Origin: Rhodamnia argentea
Lineage: Eukaryota; Streptophyta; Magnoliopsida; Myrtales; Myrtaceae
DNA: 64,000 nt
Direction: 5' to 3'
NCBI RefSeq assembly: GCF_020921035.1
Contig: NC_063150.1
Location: 5,022,001 to 5,086,000, forward strand
The notes beneath the pieces are model-generated. The model saw only the letters and a program-made list of their open reading frames with translations. It had not been told where the DNA came from and ran no database searches. Below, one piece after another: positions 11,938 to 24,121 of this stretch; the first letter of the stretch is position 1, and each line of letters starts with the position of its first letter. A program made the translations under genes and the position numbers.

Positions 11938-12057
11938 CCAACACTGTACTCCCACCAACTTCATTTATCCACTTCCGTCTCAATCTCTTAGCTTTCTCTC
12001 TCCTAGGGTTTCACAGATTTCCCCCTCTCCTTCTCGAAACTCTCATTTCCCTCTCCG

Positions 12058-13284
12058 ATGGCGCAGCAGGAGGTCCTGAACGGCGGAGCGACCGAGAAGG
12101 CCGTCGCGTTCACGGCGGTGAAGCCGCAGCTGGTGGTGGAGGCCCCCAAGGCCGGCGACGCCATCGAGTTCTACAAGTCGGCCTTCGGTGCTGAGGAGCT
12201 GGGCCGCACCTTCCACCCCAAGCGCAAGGCGGAGCAGGACCTCCCTCTCGTCCTCTCCGCTCAGCTCGTTCTCGCCGGCACCACCATCCTCGTCTCGGAC
12301 TGTACAGACGATTCTGCTGCTCCGTAAGTCTTATTCTCTCGGCCGAAGACACAGCTGGAGTACTTAATGTGTCTTTCTAGATCGTCCTTCGAAAACCTGC
12401 ACTACCTCCATGTTGTTTATTAGACTTTTTGGCTTCTGTGCTGTTTTTCCTCGGCTGATTATTTTTGATGTCATGTCCTGTCATGTTCATCGTTTAGTTG
12501 CTTCTGTGTCGGAACATTTGTGTGGGTTAGAGAACCTTTTGGACCTTTTGTTTCTTCATATTTTACGTTGAAATATGTAGACCTCGTTTTAGTTCCATCC
12601 TCGCTTGAATCTGGAACGGAAATGGCTTGATCGGTCCCCTCGCGCTTAATACCTGCTCGATGTTTGTCTCACGAGATTCGCTCTTTCCTCTCCTGATAGA
12701 TTTTTGTCATTAGGCTTGTTTTTTGACCGTCCATTGTGATTTACCTTCGATTATACACATGCGACCGCGCCTTTTACTGTGTATTTGTATATGTGACGAT
12801 GTCTTTGATGTCTTCTTCCTCACGGATCGATCCTCCATTTTTCACTGTACTTTAGTTCTAGCTTGACCTTTAATATTTAGTCTCCGATCTACGTTTTTCT
12901 AAGCAATCTTTATCGCGTGCTTTATCTCCGGTAGGGTAATGTGGTCCCAGAAAATCTTCGTTCCGTGTTCTGCGCTTGTCGTTCTCCGGTGCTGGAGAAC
13001 TTAACTTTTCTCGACATTTTGTCCTCGGAGATAATAAATTTTTTTATTGGTACCACCATACTTGCAGTGTGAAGACCGAGGGCACCGGATGCGTGCTCTG
13101 CCTGGAGACCGAGGACGTGGAAGCCGCCGTTCGGAAGGCTGTGGCTGCCGGAGCTGTGGCGGAAGGCGAGCTTGCCGATGGCGACGGCGCGTGCTGCGGT
13201 GGTGGCGTCGGCAAGGTCACGGACCCGTACGGCTTCACCTGGCTCATCTGCTCCCCAGCCAAAAAGTGCGCCGAGACTGAATGA
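12058..13284 (+). CDS. Glyoxalase/VOC-fold protein (At5g48480-like)
   Basis: Two exons, 12,058-12,323 and 13,068-13,284, joined by a phase-2 GT-AG intron of 744 bp (donor CC|GTAAGT, acceptor cttgcag|TG), give 160 residues. The protein has the vicinal-oxygen-chelate pattern: LVVEAPKAGDAIEFYKSAFG near residues 22-41 and, in the second exon, GTGCVLCLETEDVEAAVRKA followed by GKVTDPYGFTWLI. This matches what I recall of At5g48480, annotated as a lactoylglutathione lyase/glyoxalase I family protein. The usual metal-binding His/Glu set is not evident, so glyoxalase activity should not be assumed. The CDS is GC-rich (codon third position mostly G/C), unlike its AT-rich surroundings. ORFs on the opposite strand of the second exon are shadows. 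Confidence 0.93.
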
Positions 13285-15377
13285 AGGAAGCGGAAGAGGC
13301 GTAGTAGAGGAAGTTTTGTCGTTTAACGTAGTTGGATGGTCAAGAAGTTGTGCTGGACTTTTCTTTTTTCAGTTTTATGCGTTGCCGTCTCCGTTATGTG
13401 TTAGTTGCTTTTCCGTCTAACCGTCGTCTTTTGGGGGGAGGCGGAGGGGTTGTGGGACCCTCTTTTTTCTTGGAACTAAGAGCTTCTTTCTCTGGCCGGT
13501 AGGAATTAGGGGGTTAGGTGTCATGAATAGGGCAATGAATATGTTTGACACCGTGATGATGTTATTTTTACCTGCTGCGCTTTCCGAAAATCCTCTCTCT
13601 CTCTCTCTCTCTCTCTCCATTTTACCGTTTTAAAAACCTACATCTGCCGGTTTATTGACCGGGATGGGCGTGCTTTTTGACTTGTCGTCTATTTCATCCG
13701 TTACCTGTTTGGTTCCGGCTCGCTGGGGGAGGCTTTATTGTTCGTTAAGTAAACTGCACTTTTGGATAAGAAGGGTATTTACGACATTTGATGGAGTAGA
13801 CTTTGCTAGTTTTTGCAATGTGGGGATATGCGAGGGCGTTTCTGCGGATAAGTTAAGACTCAAATAGAATTTTACAGACTTTTTTTTTTAGGCAGTGCCT
13901 CGATGCTCGATTAGTACAATCGCTTCGTAGTTTGATTTCTACTTTTCTATTCCGGGGCGATGGTAATAAGAAGTGGTTAGTAAAGAAAAAATTTAGTGGG
14001 GGGAATATTTAATGGGGTTCGAGGCTTGGGCGACTGAGAAAAAACAGGCCCCCCCCGGGCCCCTCTTCTCTCCCTCTCTCAGAGAGAAGCCTAGGGCAGT
14101 GTACCTGGGTGAAATGAAAATGGGAAAAGGGTGGCAGCGACGGAAGACACTCTCCTCCGCTGGACCATGTAGTGAGAAGACGATGCTGCGCCTGGCATGG
14201 ACGGTACGCTGGACTTGCGCGACAGTCGACACGCGTCGCCTTTTTAGAAGGTTGCGAAGATCCGATGAAATCTTCGTACTGAGAATAGGATTGGACGGAC
14301 GGTGGGGCCCACGGGGGTGGTGCCTTTCTGGGTCAAAGACGAACAACGCGTTTCAACGTGACCCCAATAATGGCTTCCGCCGAGGGGGAGGCCGGAGCCT
14401 CAGCGATCTTTTAGGTCACGCAATTTGTAGGGGAGTCGTGAGTTTGTACCTCTCTGCTCATTTTCTCCTTTTTCACGTCTATAGCATGGGACGACGAGTC
14501 GTATCGTCAAAAACTCTTCACATTGTATGGATTGCCAGCGCCTTACCTCAAAACGGTGTAAAGGTAACCTAAAATTCTTGTAATCTTTAGCTTTAAAGAC
14601 CCAAAAAAAAAAAAAAAAAAAAAGAGACCCCCCCAAAATTCATGCCAAAGGATCGCGACACCCTACCCAATGAGAAAATATTCTTTACACCGGCCGATGA
14701 GCTTCTCTAGCTTTTCCAATCCCCCGGGACCTAACATTTGAATCGTCACATGTTCGGCTATCCATTCATTTGCGATTCGGTGTCTGGAACCCTAAAAGAG
14801 GTCGTCTACCATACATTCTTGGGAAAATTTCCGTTAACTCAGAGAACAGAAGACAACAGCTTAACAAGAACTGCGGAAGCACAATATTGGAAATGGATCG
14901 ATCTTTTAACTAACAGAACAAGCGCCTTGCAAGCACGCACCCACACACAAATGGGCAGTAGATAGAAGTGGAAGTGTCCACTAAGAGCGTCGAAAAATAA
15001 ACGAGCCACTCGAGCTTTCTACAACCAGTCTTGAGATTTAACTCAGGTAACCTGCAAAACAGCAAATGGGTTATAATCATCTGTCCCTACGTGCGCCGAG
15101 CACAAAAGAGTACTTTGAATTGTCTATACATCCATCTATCAAGGCAATGAAAGCAAGTGTTGATTTAGGATTCAAACCCTGGAATTGCAAATTCGTGCAT
15201 TCCCAACATTGACACGAGGATCTCACGTGCCAAATTGAAATTCAAAAGGTCTGCTCCGGATTTTAATAGCTGGGCCTAGGTGACGCAAGGCCCAAAACTC
15301 TTTATAGGCTAAGTCTTACTTCTTTTACGTTTTAAAAGCCCAAATGGCTATTCAAAGGCCTCGCGGCATTGAATACC
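13285..15377. other. Intergenic: 3' UTR of glyoxalase-like gene, then no gene seen
   Basis: A (TC)n run lies at 13,593-13,618 and an A21 run near 14,603-14,623. A 186-codon ORF at 14,012-14,572 has no domain, overlaps a long antisense ORF and is judged a chance GC-rich frame. Confidence 0.45.
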
Positions 15378-15686
15378 TTAGCAGTCGGCGGGAGGAGTGA
15401 GACCACACTTAGCAGGCAACCCCATGGCGAGCCCGGGATCGATCCCGAGCGCCGGCAACACGGCCGAGTTCTTGTACGAGCAGAGGCAGCCCAGGTCCGC
15501 CGCCGAGAGCGCTGCGCAGCACTCCGGCGTCGGCTCCGCCGGGTCCGGCTTCGTCACCGCCGGCTTGCAAGCCGTCAGCTGATCATCGCTCATCTTGCAC
15601 AGCGTTATCGCCTCCGAGCCTCCCGCCAATGCGACGGCCACCACCACGGCCGCCGCCAGCACCACCATCAACCTACTCGCAGCCAT
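15378..15686 (-). CDS. DIR1-type non-specific lipid-transfer protein
   Basis: Single-exon 102-residue secreted protein. Residues 1-26 form a classic signal peptide (Ala/Val-rich core, cleavage after SEA). The mature part starts [11 protein letters not shown] and has exactly eight cysteines spaced C-X9-C-X15-CC-X9-CXC-X24-C-X7-C. This is the pattern of the DIR1 group of nsLTPs, small apoplastic lipid carriers required in Arabidopsis for long-distance systemic acquired resistance. A proline-rich stretch ([10 protein letters not shown]) precedes the CC pair, at the same place as the PxxP motif of DIR1. It sits next to the At5g48480-like gene, as DIR1 (At5g48485) does in Arabidopsis. Whether it is the DIR1 or the DIR1-like orthologue cannot be decided. 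Only one copy is present here. Confidence 0.93.
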   Translation of the reverse strand: MAASRLMVVLAAAVVVAVALAGGSEAITLCKMSDDQLTACKPAVTKPDPAEPTPECCAALSAADLGCLCSYKNSAVLPALGIDPGLAMGLPAKCGLTPPADC

Positions 15687-15756
15687 TTTTTAGGAGTGGT
15701 TCTTGCAGAGTGCTTGTGGAACTTGTGTTTGGAGACTGAGTGCCTACAATGTGTGG

Positions 15757-15763
15757 TTATATA
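15757..15763 (-). promoter_or_regulatory. TATA box of DIR1-like gene
   Basis: On the minus strand TATATAA lies 71-77 bp before the ATG, a normal plant spacing. Confidence 0.65.
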
Positions 15764-15769
15764 GAGAGA

Positions 15770-18700
15770 AAGCAAAAGGTGGTGGGTGCATTATTGGGAA
15801 GCAGACGTGGAGAAAGGAGAACCCGTGAAGGAGAATTTGGAGGCATTCGGAGTTCACGGGGAGGCCGAGAGGTTCCAAGTTTTGGGTTCGTTCCTATGCG
15901 GCTGCAGTGGCCAACGACTCCGGTGGGGCTTTGTTTATCGGGAAAACGCGACGCATCAAGGAGGTGATGACGGTGATTCTTGAAGCTTCGATGAGGCCGA
16001 TCGTACGAGTTCGATTCCCGGCTTGTCTTGTTAGGTTGGTAACGTCGCGTTAATGATGGAGATCGTTGTCTTTAACATGATTGCAGACCATTCATTCATT
16101 CCTCCATCTAATAATTTCTTGACTACTGTTCTTGAAAGTTTGAACACATGGGATGGGCCAGTGGGACTACTAGGGTTACGTGGTGGTGATAGCCAATTAT
16201 GATCCGAAAGATGGGTTGGGAAACAGAACCCGGTTCATCCTCGATCTTGGAAAACTTTGGTTAATCCGTGAAAGACGGGCATGAGCTTAGGTGTTTCGCG
16301 GGTGTCAAGCTTCCCACCCGCATCGTGGTTGGGTGGCGGTGATGGGCTCGCCCCGTAGGCGGTGGGGGCACGGCAAAATCTGCGGTTTCTAAACTGAACG
16401 TCTTGCTATCGGTGATCTCCACTTTACCAACAGTTCTTTTCGATTCCACCGGAGAATAAAGCACAATTTCGGGTGTGTGCACAAAAATAGAAAAGGATAA
16501 TCTCGTATTAAACGTGTGTAATAACTAATAACTAAGGAGGATAGAAATCTCCATTTGAATGTTTTAAGCATTTGAATCTAATATTTGGCAGGACTACAAG
16601 GACATAAATTCAGAATGCGAAAGTGGTTTTGTGCAAAATTCTCGTCGGCAATTTAATTAACACGTGTTCAGTGAATTCCTTTTTTTGCACCGAGTCTCTT
16701 TTAGGTCGAGACAGTTCCACGAGAACGGGAATTTAGCTCGAAATGCGTTTTATTCGTTCGCTCGCCAAAGTGAGGACCCACTGATCGATCCACCGGCCTC
16801 CATGTCCAGCAGTATATCAATGGCAGTCGCGGTCTACGAATATTTTGTGGGGCTTGCTTTGTGTATAGTTGGGAGAAGGGGCGAAGATCAAAATGCAAAT
16901 CAGAACCAAGAGTGTTCGAAGAAAATCAGTGGGCTTTTCATGGGACATTTTCACTCGATTGGCCTATTAAAAAAAGCCCAGGCCCATGAATAGGATATGC
17001 TAATTATCCCCTCACTTTTCCAATTATGGCTAATCCACGAAGTTGGCTTTGCTAATCAGAAAGCAAATTTGCATGTAGCGAATCGTCTAATTGACCTCTC
17101 TTTCATCTCGATTGAAATTCTATTTTGGTTGGCACGTTTTTCGTTCTTTCATGTGTTTAGATTAGCTGATTATGTCCACGTTGTCTGATAAAGGCCCTCG
17201 ATAATTAAACTTGGTAATATCTCTAATCAAGTCATCAATTGACAATTGTGTTGACTATTTATACCTCGACGTTTGGACAAAGGCATGTACTTGAGAACGT
17301 GAGGATGAATTAAAAAATAATAATTAAGAGAGAGTGATTTGAGGGCAATGTTTTGTGATTTTGAGTTCCTCGAAGTTCCAACTATCGGATTATGGCATGC
17401 ACACTAAAAGCCGCCTGGGTTTGGACATGTCATCGGACATGCGCTGCCCCACTCCCCATTGGATGGAACCACGATAGGCAGCGGGTTCGCCCGGTGGACA
17501 ATTGATGTTTTGCCGATTCATTAAAATCGAACATTCTGATAGCGGATATATCGATCCGAAATGATTCTCTTGTAAATGAAGAACGACGAAAAGAAGTTCC
17601 ACCCCTAATTGATTTCGTGCGATTGTGTCCGTCCCCGGCTTTCCTTAATCTTGATTAGGGAAGTAGGCCTTAATGGATCATGGCAAAGGCAAAAGAAGGA
17701 AAAGAGTATCAATAGGAATCTTCTTTTTTCTCTTCTTTTTGCAGGGATGGCGTTAAATGGGGTCAATAGGTAAGTCGATCTTCTTATGCGAGGACAAAAG
17801 CTAGCATCGGATATTCTCATCTGCAGCTGCACTTTGTTGTGAGCTTCACTTGAGCTTTATACAGAGTGATGGCCGGCCATGGCGGAATTCGATGTTTTGA
17901 ATTTTGTACGTTGGTGGGTCGGGTCTCAGAAGAACCCGAATCTTCTCAAAGGCACACAAGGTTACAAATGAAGGGGAATAAAGAGAAAAAGAGCCAGCCC
18001 CCCACCCACATCCTCATTTGGCTGTCTGAAACTCCTGAAAGAGGCCCCTCTCCCTTGGAGCCTTTCACATTCTCTGTGTCCTTTCTCTCTTTTCTTTTCA
18101 GATTTGTGGCGGAATCCGAGAAATCGAGAGAATCGGGACCCGCCCTGAAATCTGGTCGGGTCAAGCCCGTTACAGCCCTCCGGGCTCGAGCTCCACCCGG
18201 CTCGCGCCCTCGATAATAGAAAATACGATGGGAAAAACTATGATAGCGCGCACGACCTCGGATTAGCGCGACGGAAATAAAATAATCTGCCATCTTATGC
18301 AAATCTAATGGGAAACAATATGATAGAGCAATATACATATCAAGCACCCACGAACGTGAAGCAATTTTACGTGAAAGAATTCCTCGGTGTGAGGAGATCA
18401 AAAACCATGGGACCCACCACGTTCACCCAAAATTTTCACTATAAACAAAATTGGGCGAACTAACTTCTTCTTTGGTTTTTTTGTTGTTGTCAAAGTTCTT
18501 CTTTAGGTAACGCTAGAGGCACGTGGCAATAATAACATCAAGAACACTATTCTTGGCAATACACATGAACTTCACCAGACATTAAGAATAAATCTCACCA
18601 AAATGCATATTCAAGTCAATCCACGAAACACCTAATGCAAGGAGCACAAATCAACTGCCAATTGTCAGCTTGATGAAAATCGGACGACACTTTCTTTCTC

Positions 18701-20914
18701 AGATTTTCTGCTTTCTCTTGCTATTGCATCTTAAAAAACGTTTTTTTTTTTTTGCGGCAACAACATAATAATAGTGAGAAACTATATCTCTATATATGGA
18801 TTGTCCTAATGGGCTCAAACCTTAAAGTTTGCAATTTATTAGGCTTTGTCCACATGAGAGTGAATCCAGTCAACAAAATTGACTTGACATAGGCCGAGCA
18901 TTAGCATGTACCGGCTCAAGCTCGATTCCAATGGTAGCAAAGAAGCTAGAGCTCGACTTAGCTAGATTTAATTATTTGCCGGTAACACGCACCCGGAAAG
19001 GATGAACTTTCATCGTTCCAACCACAATTTTAGAGGGGATTGTACTTCGTTCACCTTCTTTGTTGGGTTACGCGAAATTCTGCTGGCAACCTCTTATGCC
19101 TACAACTAATTAACCGACTCGTTAATTAACTAACTAAAACGCACTTTCCTCTGAGCTCAACAGAGGAAGCAAAGATTAACTACCATTATTTTCAGACAAG
19201 AACGGAGAAGATAATAATAAAAATGAAAAAGAGAATGTTGTAGTAAAGGAGAAAGGGACAAGTCATTCTCTGAAGCTTGTCGCTGCAGGTTCGAGCCTTT
19301 TAAGGCGAGGGAGGACCGCAGCGCGTGCGAACAGTAAACCGCAGCAGAACAACCGATTAGCACTTAAACATTAAATGACAACGACTGCTAAAAAAAAAGA
19401 TAAATATTAAAAAAAAAATATAAAAATAAAAAAGAGATTGTTGACCTCAGCGTCCGTCTGACTTGGTCCGTACCAAATCGAATTTAAAATTCTGCTGCTG
19501 CTGTCGTCTTCTTCGGTTGACGAGAGAACAGGGACCAATGGACGTGGCCATGGGCACGGAGCACCAAGCTCCCCTCCCCTCTGGCTAGGCGTGTTGCGTT
19601 AAAGAAGGCTCAAGTAGGGGCAAGAGAGGAACAGAGAGAGGGCATTAATGGCGGAGGAAGATGATGATGTCGGTTATGTGTTTGAAAAAAGGATGGCGTG
19701 TCCACCGGAGCCTTAAAGGGATGCTCCAACCTTTTCTTCTTCTTCTAAATCTGTGATTCGACGTAGGATTTGAGCCATCGATGCGTTGGTGACCACCGGT
19801 TGCTTAACGACTGCACATTGGTAGCCAAATCCTAAGCATGTTTCGTAAAGAACGGCTCGAGTTCGGAAGCATTGATCGATGGGTAATACGGGATAGATCG
19901 ATTGTATATTGGACAACCTATTCTATCGATTGTCGCGGCGCCTCCGCCCTTCATCTAATAATCTTTTTTTTTTAAGTCAAATTTGATCAAACCTTAGATC
20001 GAATTTAAGCGTCTACGGATATTTAGCAATGTTCTTTGGAACGTTCATTATCGCAACCCCATGTGAAAGCGACATAGCAATTGAGAACCATCCTCAGCTC
20101 AGCTAAAAATATCACTAAAAAAACATAAGAAGAAAGTGCTTGGAGAAATTGGGAACCATCCTCAGCTCAGCTAGAGAGAGAGAGAGAGAGAGGCACTTTA
20201 TTCATGGGTTGCTTTCCTTGATGATGCATGGGAATATACAGAAAACGCAATCGGACACCATCTTCATCTTCTTCTTCTTCAGGATCGTCAGCGCAAAACT
20301 AGGGCAAAAGCAAAGCAAAAGGCCCTCGTCCTCCTCCACTCCTGAATCCTGATATGCGAAAGAAGAGAGAGAAAGAGAAAGTTGGAGAAAAGATGACAGG
20401 GGGCAGGGAAGGGACCGGCCCACGAGGAGGACTCCATGTGGAATATATTAGAATAATGGGAATCGGAACGCCTCAAAAAGAGGAAGAGAAAGCAACCTCT
20501 CAATACCATCACAACCACCATCTCTCTCTCTCTCTGTCTCTCTCTCTCTCTCTACATCTGAAGATGTAATATGCGAAGGGAATGAAGTGAATGAAGGTCA
20601 CTCATGACTTAATGACCAACCTGTCTCTCTGTGTCTACTTCTGTGCTACCTTGGCTATGGTCATGGTTATGGGTGGGCTTCAGTTCGCTCTCTTTTGCTT
20701 TGCTTTGCTTTGCTTTTTAAACCCTCCGTCTCCAAATTCTCTCTCTTCTCTCTCTCTCTTCAAACCCTGCTACTCACCTCCTGTTTCTGTACCTGCTTCT
20801 CTTTCTTTATTCCACCTTCTCTCCCTAATCTCATAAGATAAGCAAGGACGAGAAGACACGCACGTCTAAGAAAAATTTTGACGCGGTACTCAAGTCGTCT
20901 TACACACATATTTA
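15770..20914. other. 5.1-kb intergenic region, no supported gene
   Basis: It contains GA/TC tracts (20,173-20,190; 20,521-20,552), a (CTT)n run near 20,264-20,281 and a T12 run near 18,739-18,750. ORFs at 17,946-18,401 (minus) and 16,664-16,993 (plus) show no domain or splice context. No TE ends were identified. Confidence 0.4.
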
Positions 20915-21315
20915 ATGTTTGGGAAAATTTCAAATAAGAGTTCGAAATATTATCTTTTTTTTTAATAAAGATCCCAAGTAAACATTATTTTAAATAATGA
21001 CTTAAAATAGCATAGCATGTTTCAAATAAGAACCTAATCTAAAGGAAATTTTCATCATTTCTCCATTTTGATTTTTTCTTTTTAAAAAATAATAATAATA
21101 AGAATAACCACACAGGCGAGGCCACCACCCCACCGCTGGTTGGGGAGGGGGGGTCGGTAGGGTCGGCGAAGGTCGACCACCCCCGACCAAAGGCTAGGGT
21201 TGGCGACCCCCGCTAGGCGAGGGTTCACTGGCCCTCACCTGCGGTCGGCATGGTCACCAACCTTTGCTGCCGCAACCCACCCCCACGAAGGGGGGAGAGC
21301 CTTGTCTTGTGTGTG

Positions 21316-21376
<61 letters not shown>

Positions 21377-21525
21377 GCTCTGTCACTATTTCTTGAGACT
21401 TCATGGTCAATTCACGTCTTTATTTGAAACAAGATTCATTTCGGAATCTTGTTTGAAAAAATGAAGGCACTTTAAGTTCGTATTTGAGAAAATGAAAGCA
21501 TTTTAAATCTTTATATATATTTTTT
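20915..21525. mobile_element. Element with AT arms, GC core and T19A41 tract
   Basis: The left arm (20,923-21,030, with ttcaaataagagttcgaaat and ttcaaataagaaccta) is matched in inverted orientation by the right arm (21,380-21,510, with tttgaaacaagattcatttc and tttgagaaaatgaaag). The GC-rich core is at 21,110-21,300. Between core and right arm is T19 directly followed by A41 (21,316-21,375). No ORF with a transposase motif. Confidence 0.5.
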
Positions 21526-22002
21526 TTTTAAAGGTTTTCATCACTTGTAAATCGAGACAAAAAAATGAAGAATTTTTGTGAAATAGTAACTTGGACTGCC
21601 TTTTAAAGATAAAATATTTGTGTAAAACATACTTAATAAAAGGGCCTCAAAATTTTCATTCTATGTTGACCGGGTAACATCCATTCACTGTCACTCAAAC
21701 TCAGTAAATTTCGCGATCGGGTGACTTGACTTCAATCTTGACCATCTAATGTACTAAGTTGCACACTTCTTTTGCAATTGGTTCACCCTAATGAAAGACA
21801 AGAATCGACCCATTTACAAGCAAGCCGATGACGTGGCAGGCACATGGTTTGATTAATTGGGATGTCCAAAAGATTGGCCGGATTTTAGCGAAAGCTTTAC
21901 CCAAACTGCAAACGAAGGTGCTGAAAAGCTTTGGAGCACGAAAATTCAGTAAAGTTAAAAAGTGGTTTTACCCTTTGTTGACCTCCTGCTTCAAACTTAC
22001 CG

Positions 22003-22028
<26 letters not shown>
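22003..22028. repeat. (TC)n tract in NOI gene leader region
   Basis: CT dinucleotide run about 150 bp before the ATG at 22,173. Such tracts are common in plant 5' untranslated regions. Confidence 0.85.
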
Positions 22029-22033
<5 letters not shown>

Positions 22034-22172
22034 TTCGCCTTTTTAAAGAGCCTCCCGTGCCCACCTGCTTCCATAAAAGTGCCAAGTGAAAAAGATAAAC
22101 CCAATCGCCAGTTCACCTCACTGAGCTCAAGTCTCTTCCAAACGACTCCGTCTGCAACTTCTCCCACCTCCA

Positions 22173-24121
22173 ATGGACGTAAGCGTTCCCTCTCTCTCTC
22201 TCGCTCTCTCTCTGGCACGCGCCGAATTCTTTTGAACTGTGTACATTTGCGATGTTTATTCCTTATGTGGGGTGTATATGCAGGACTACAACAGGTTTCA
22301 CATCCCGGCGTTCGGGAGCTGGGACTGCTACGACGGCCTCCCCTTCACCCAGTGCTTCGACGAGGCGTCGGCCAGGCAACCCGGGCTGCTCCGCTGCACC
22401 TACTCCGTCGATCGCGACCTCTACGTCGCGGGCGACCTCTACCAGAACGACGTCGTCACTCCGGCCATGATCGTCGTCCCTCGTCGCCGTCGTCGCCGGG
22501 TCAGTGACACTGAACACCGTCGTCCTTTTCTGGTTTTACCGATATTACTACCCCGATACGTATCCCTATCCGCAAAATGAAGTGGCCCAATGTACGGTTA
22601 AATAAGGTCACGTGAAAGGGTATATAAATCTGCAATTAATAGCTGAAGATTCTGTGTCTTGCATGGCGAGTCGTAATCTAGCGATCTTGCTTGGGATATA
22701 CTCTTTTTTTATCTCGTTGATCTTTCTTGTTTGATGATCCATCATCTTTTCCTAGACAAAAACCCTTTCCTCCTTTCGCCTCTTGCTTTTTCTTCTTCAC
22801 TCTTCTTCTTTTTCTTGTTCTTTTTTGAATTATGAATCATGGGCTCAAGCAAGTTTTTTTCTTTTTTTGCTTTTCTTTCTTTTGTTTTTCCCAGTATGAA
22901 CAACTTCAATTATTTTAATCGACTGTTGGAAACGCACGCTTTTTGGGAAAAGTGAAAAAGGCTATATAAGTAAAGAAAGAAAAAATAAAAGAATGGTCTG
23001 GGCCTGGCTTTGCTGAGCTCGACTGTCTAGGGTTTTCTGAATCACATCTTGGGAAAGATCAAAAAAAAAAAAAGGAGGAGAAGATGATTTCATCGAAAGC
23101 GTCGCGAGGGTTTTTTTTTTTTTCTACCCTTAAATCACTCCACGTACTTGTCATGGTCAAATCTGTCGTCTGGGAAGTCAATTGGCCGATTCGAGAATTT
23201 ATTACGTAGGTTGAAGTTTGAAACACTAAAGTTACGGTTTTTTTTTTGGGGGGTAAATAGCACTAAAGTTACGTTGAGATAAACATGTTTCGTACTTCAT
23301 GTTCATGTCTCAGTTCGTATCGTTTCATAACCTAATTACAAACTTTGTTCGTGTGAGATTCCTCTTTTTTGAATTCCCAGTGATCTTGTCATTTTTTACA
23401 TTATCAATACCTGCTTCTATAAATTGAACACAAACAAGATTTGGTTATATAAACACGCGAAATCGTTTCAATTTCGTGTAAATACCACACGAGAGGAGGC
23501 TCTTTTTTCTTGATGATGTGATGGATAGAGTCATCGATATGCCATAACAAAGGTGGGTTTTGCGATTTCTTTTTCCACCGCGTCGGCTTTGGACTAGACA
23601 TGGTAAACTAGATGAAACCCATAGAGTTTTTCTTTTGAGGTTGATGTATGGAAACGAGAAGCCACCGAGAGAAAAGTCAATTATGATAATCATGATCAAG
23701 AAGGGGACAAGATAATGTTGTCTAAAAATGGATGTGGTGGATGGTGATAATTGCAGGCAAAAGTCGGTGACCCGAACCATGATGCCAAAGGAGGGAAAGA
23801 GAAAAGTTGGGCCAGTGACTTTAAGGAGCCTACGAGCCCTCCTTTCGTGACAACAAGGCCTACCCCAAAACCTGTTGATGAAGACCTCTACAAAATCCCA
23901 CCTGAGCTCCTTCATGCCGAGCCCAAGAAGGCATCCATCCTCGCCATCTTTTCTCATTTTTGTCCTTTTCTCTTCCTTTATTCTAATTACAAGAAAAAGG
24001 GTATAAAATATTTTGGTGAAAATGGTGTAAAGTTTTCGCCTTTAATGGTTGCTGTTTTGGGTTGCAGAAGAGAGGGTGGAGCTTCTGGTCATGCTGCTTG
24101 GTGCCCACTTGTTCTTCGTGA
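22173..24121 (+). CDS. NOI/RIN4-like protein with Cys-rich C-terminus
   Basis: Four exons: 22,173-22,178, 22,284-22,499, 23,757-23,930 and 24,068-24,121 give 149 residues, all joints in phase 0. Exon 1 is only ATG GAC. Exon 2 carries the NOI motif IPAFGSWD (residues 9-16) followed by LPFTQCFDEA, equivalent to the VPxFGxW AvrRpt2-cleavage motif of RIN4. Exon 3 has the second conserved block (TPKPVDEDLYKIPPELL). Exon 4 ends WSFWSCCLVPTCSS, with the clustered cysteines that are acylated for plasma-membrane attachment in RIN4-type proteins. NOI proteins act at the plasma membrane in immune signalling. The exon 3/4 joint uses a GC donor (AAG|GCATCC) and ttgcag. It is inferred because the alternative, reading through, destroys the conserved C-terminus. 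I recall a similar protein at At5g48500, which fits the syntenic block. Confidence 0.85.

Noticed and set aside
14012..14572. 186-codon ORF on the plus strand
   Set aside because: No domain, antisense ORF of similar length over the same GC-rich stretch, codon use like random sequence.
17946..18401. 151-codon ORF on the minus strand
   Set aside because: No recognised motif or splice context, and a plus-strand ORF covers the same bases.
21200..21464. ORFs with poly-Phe/poly-Lys across the T/A tract
   Set aside because: Created by the homopolymer run.
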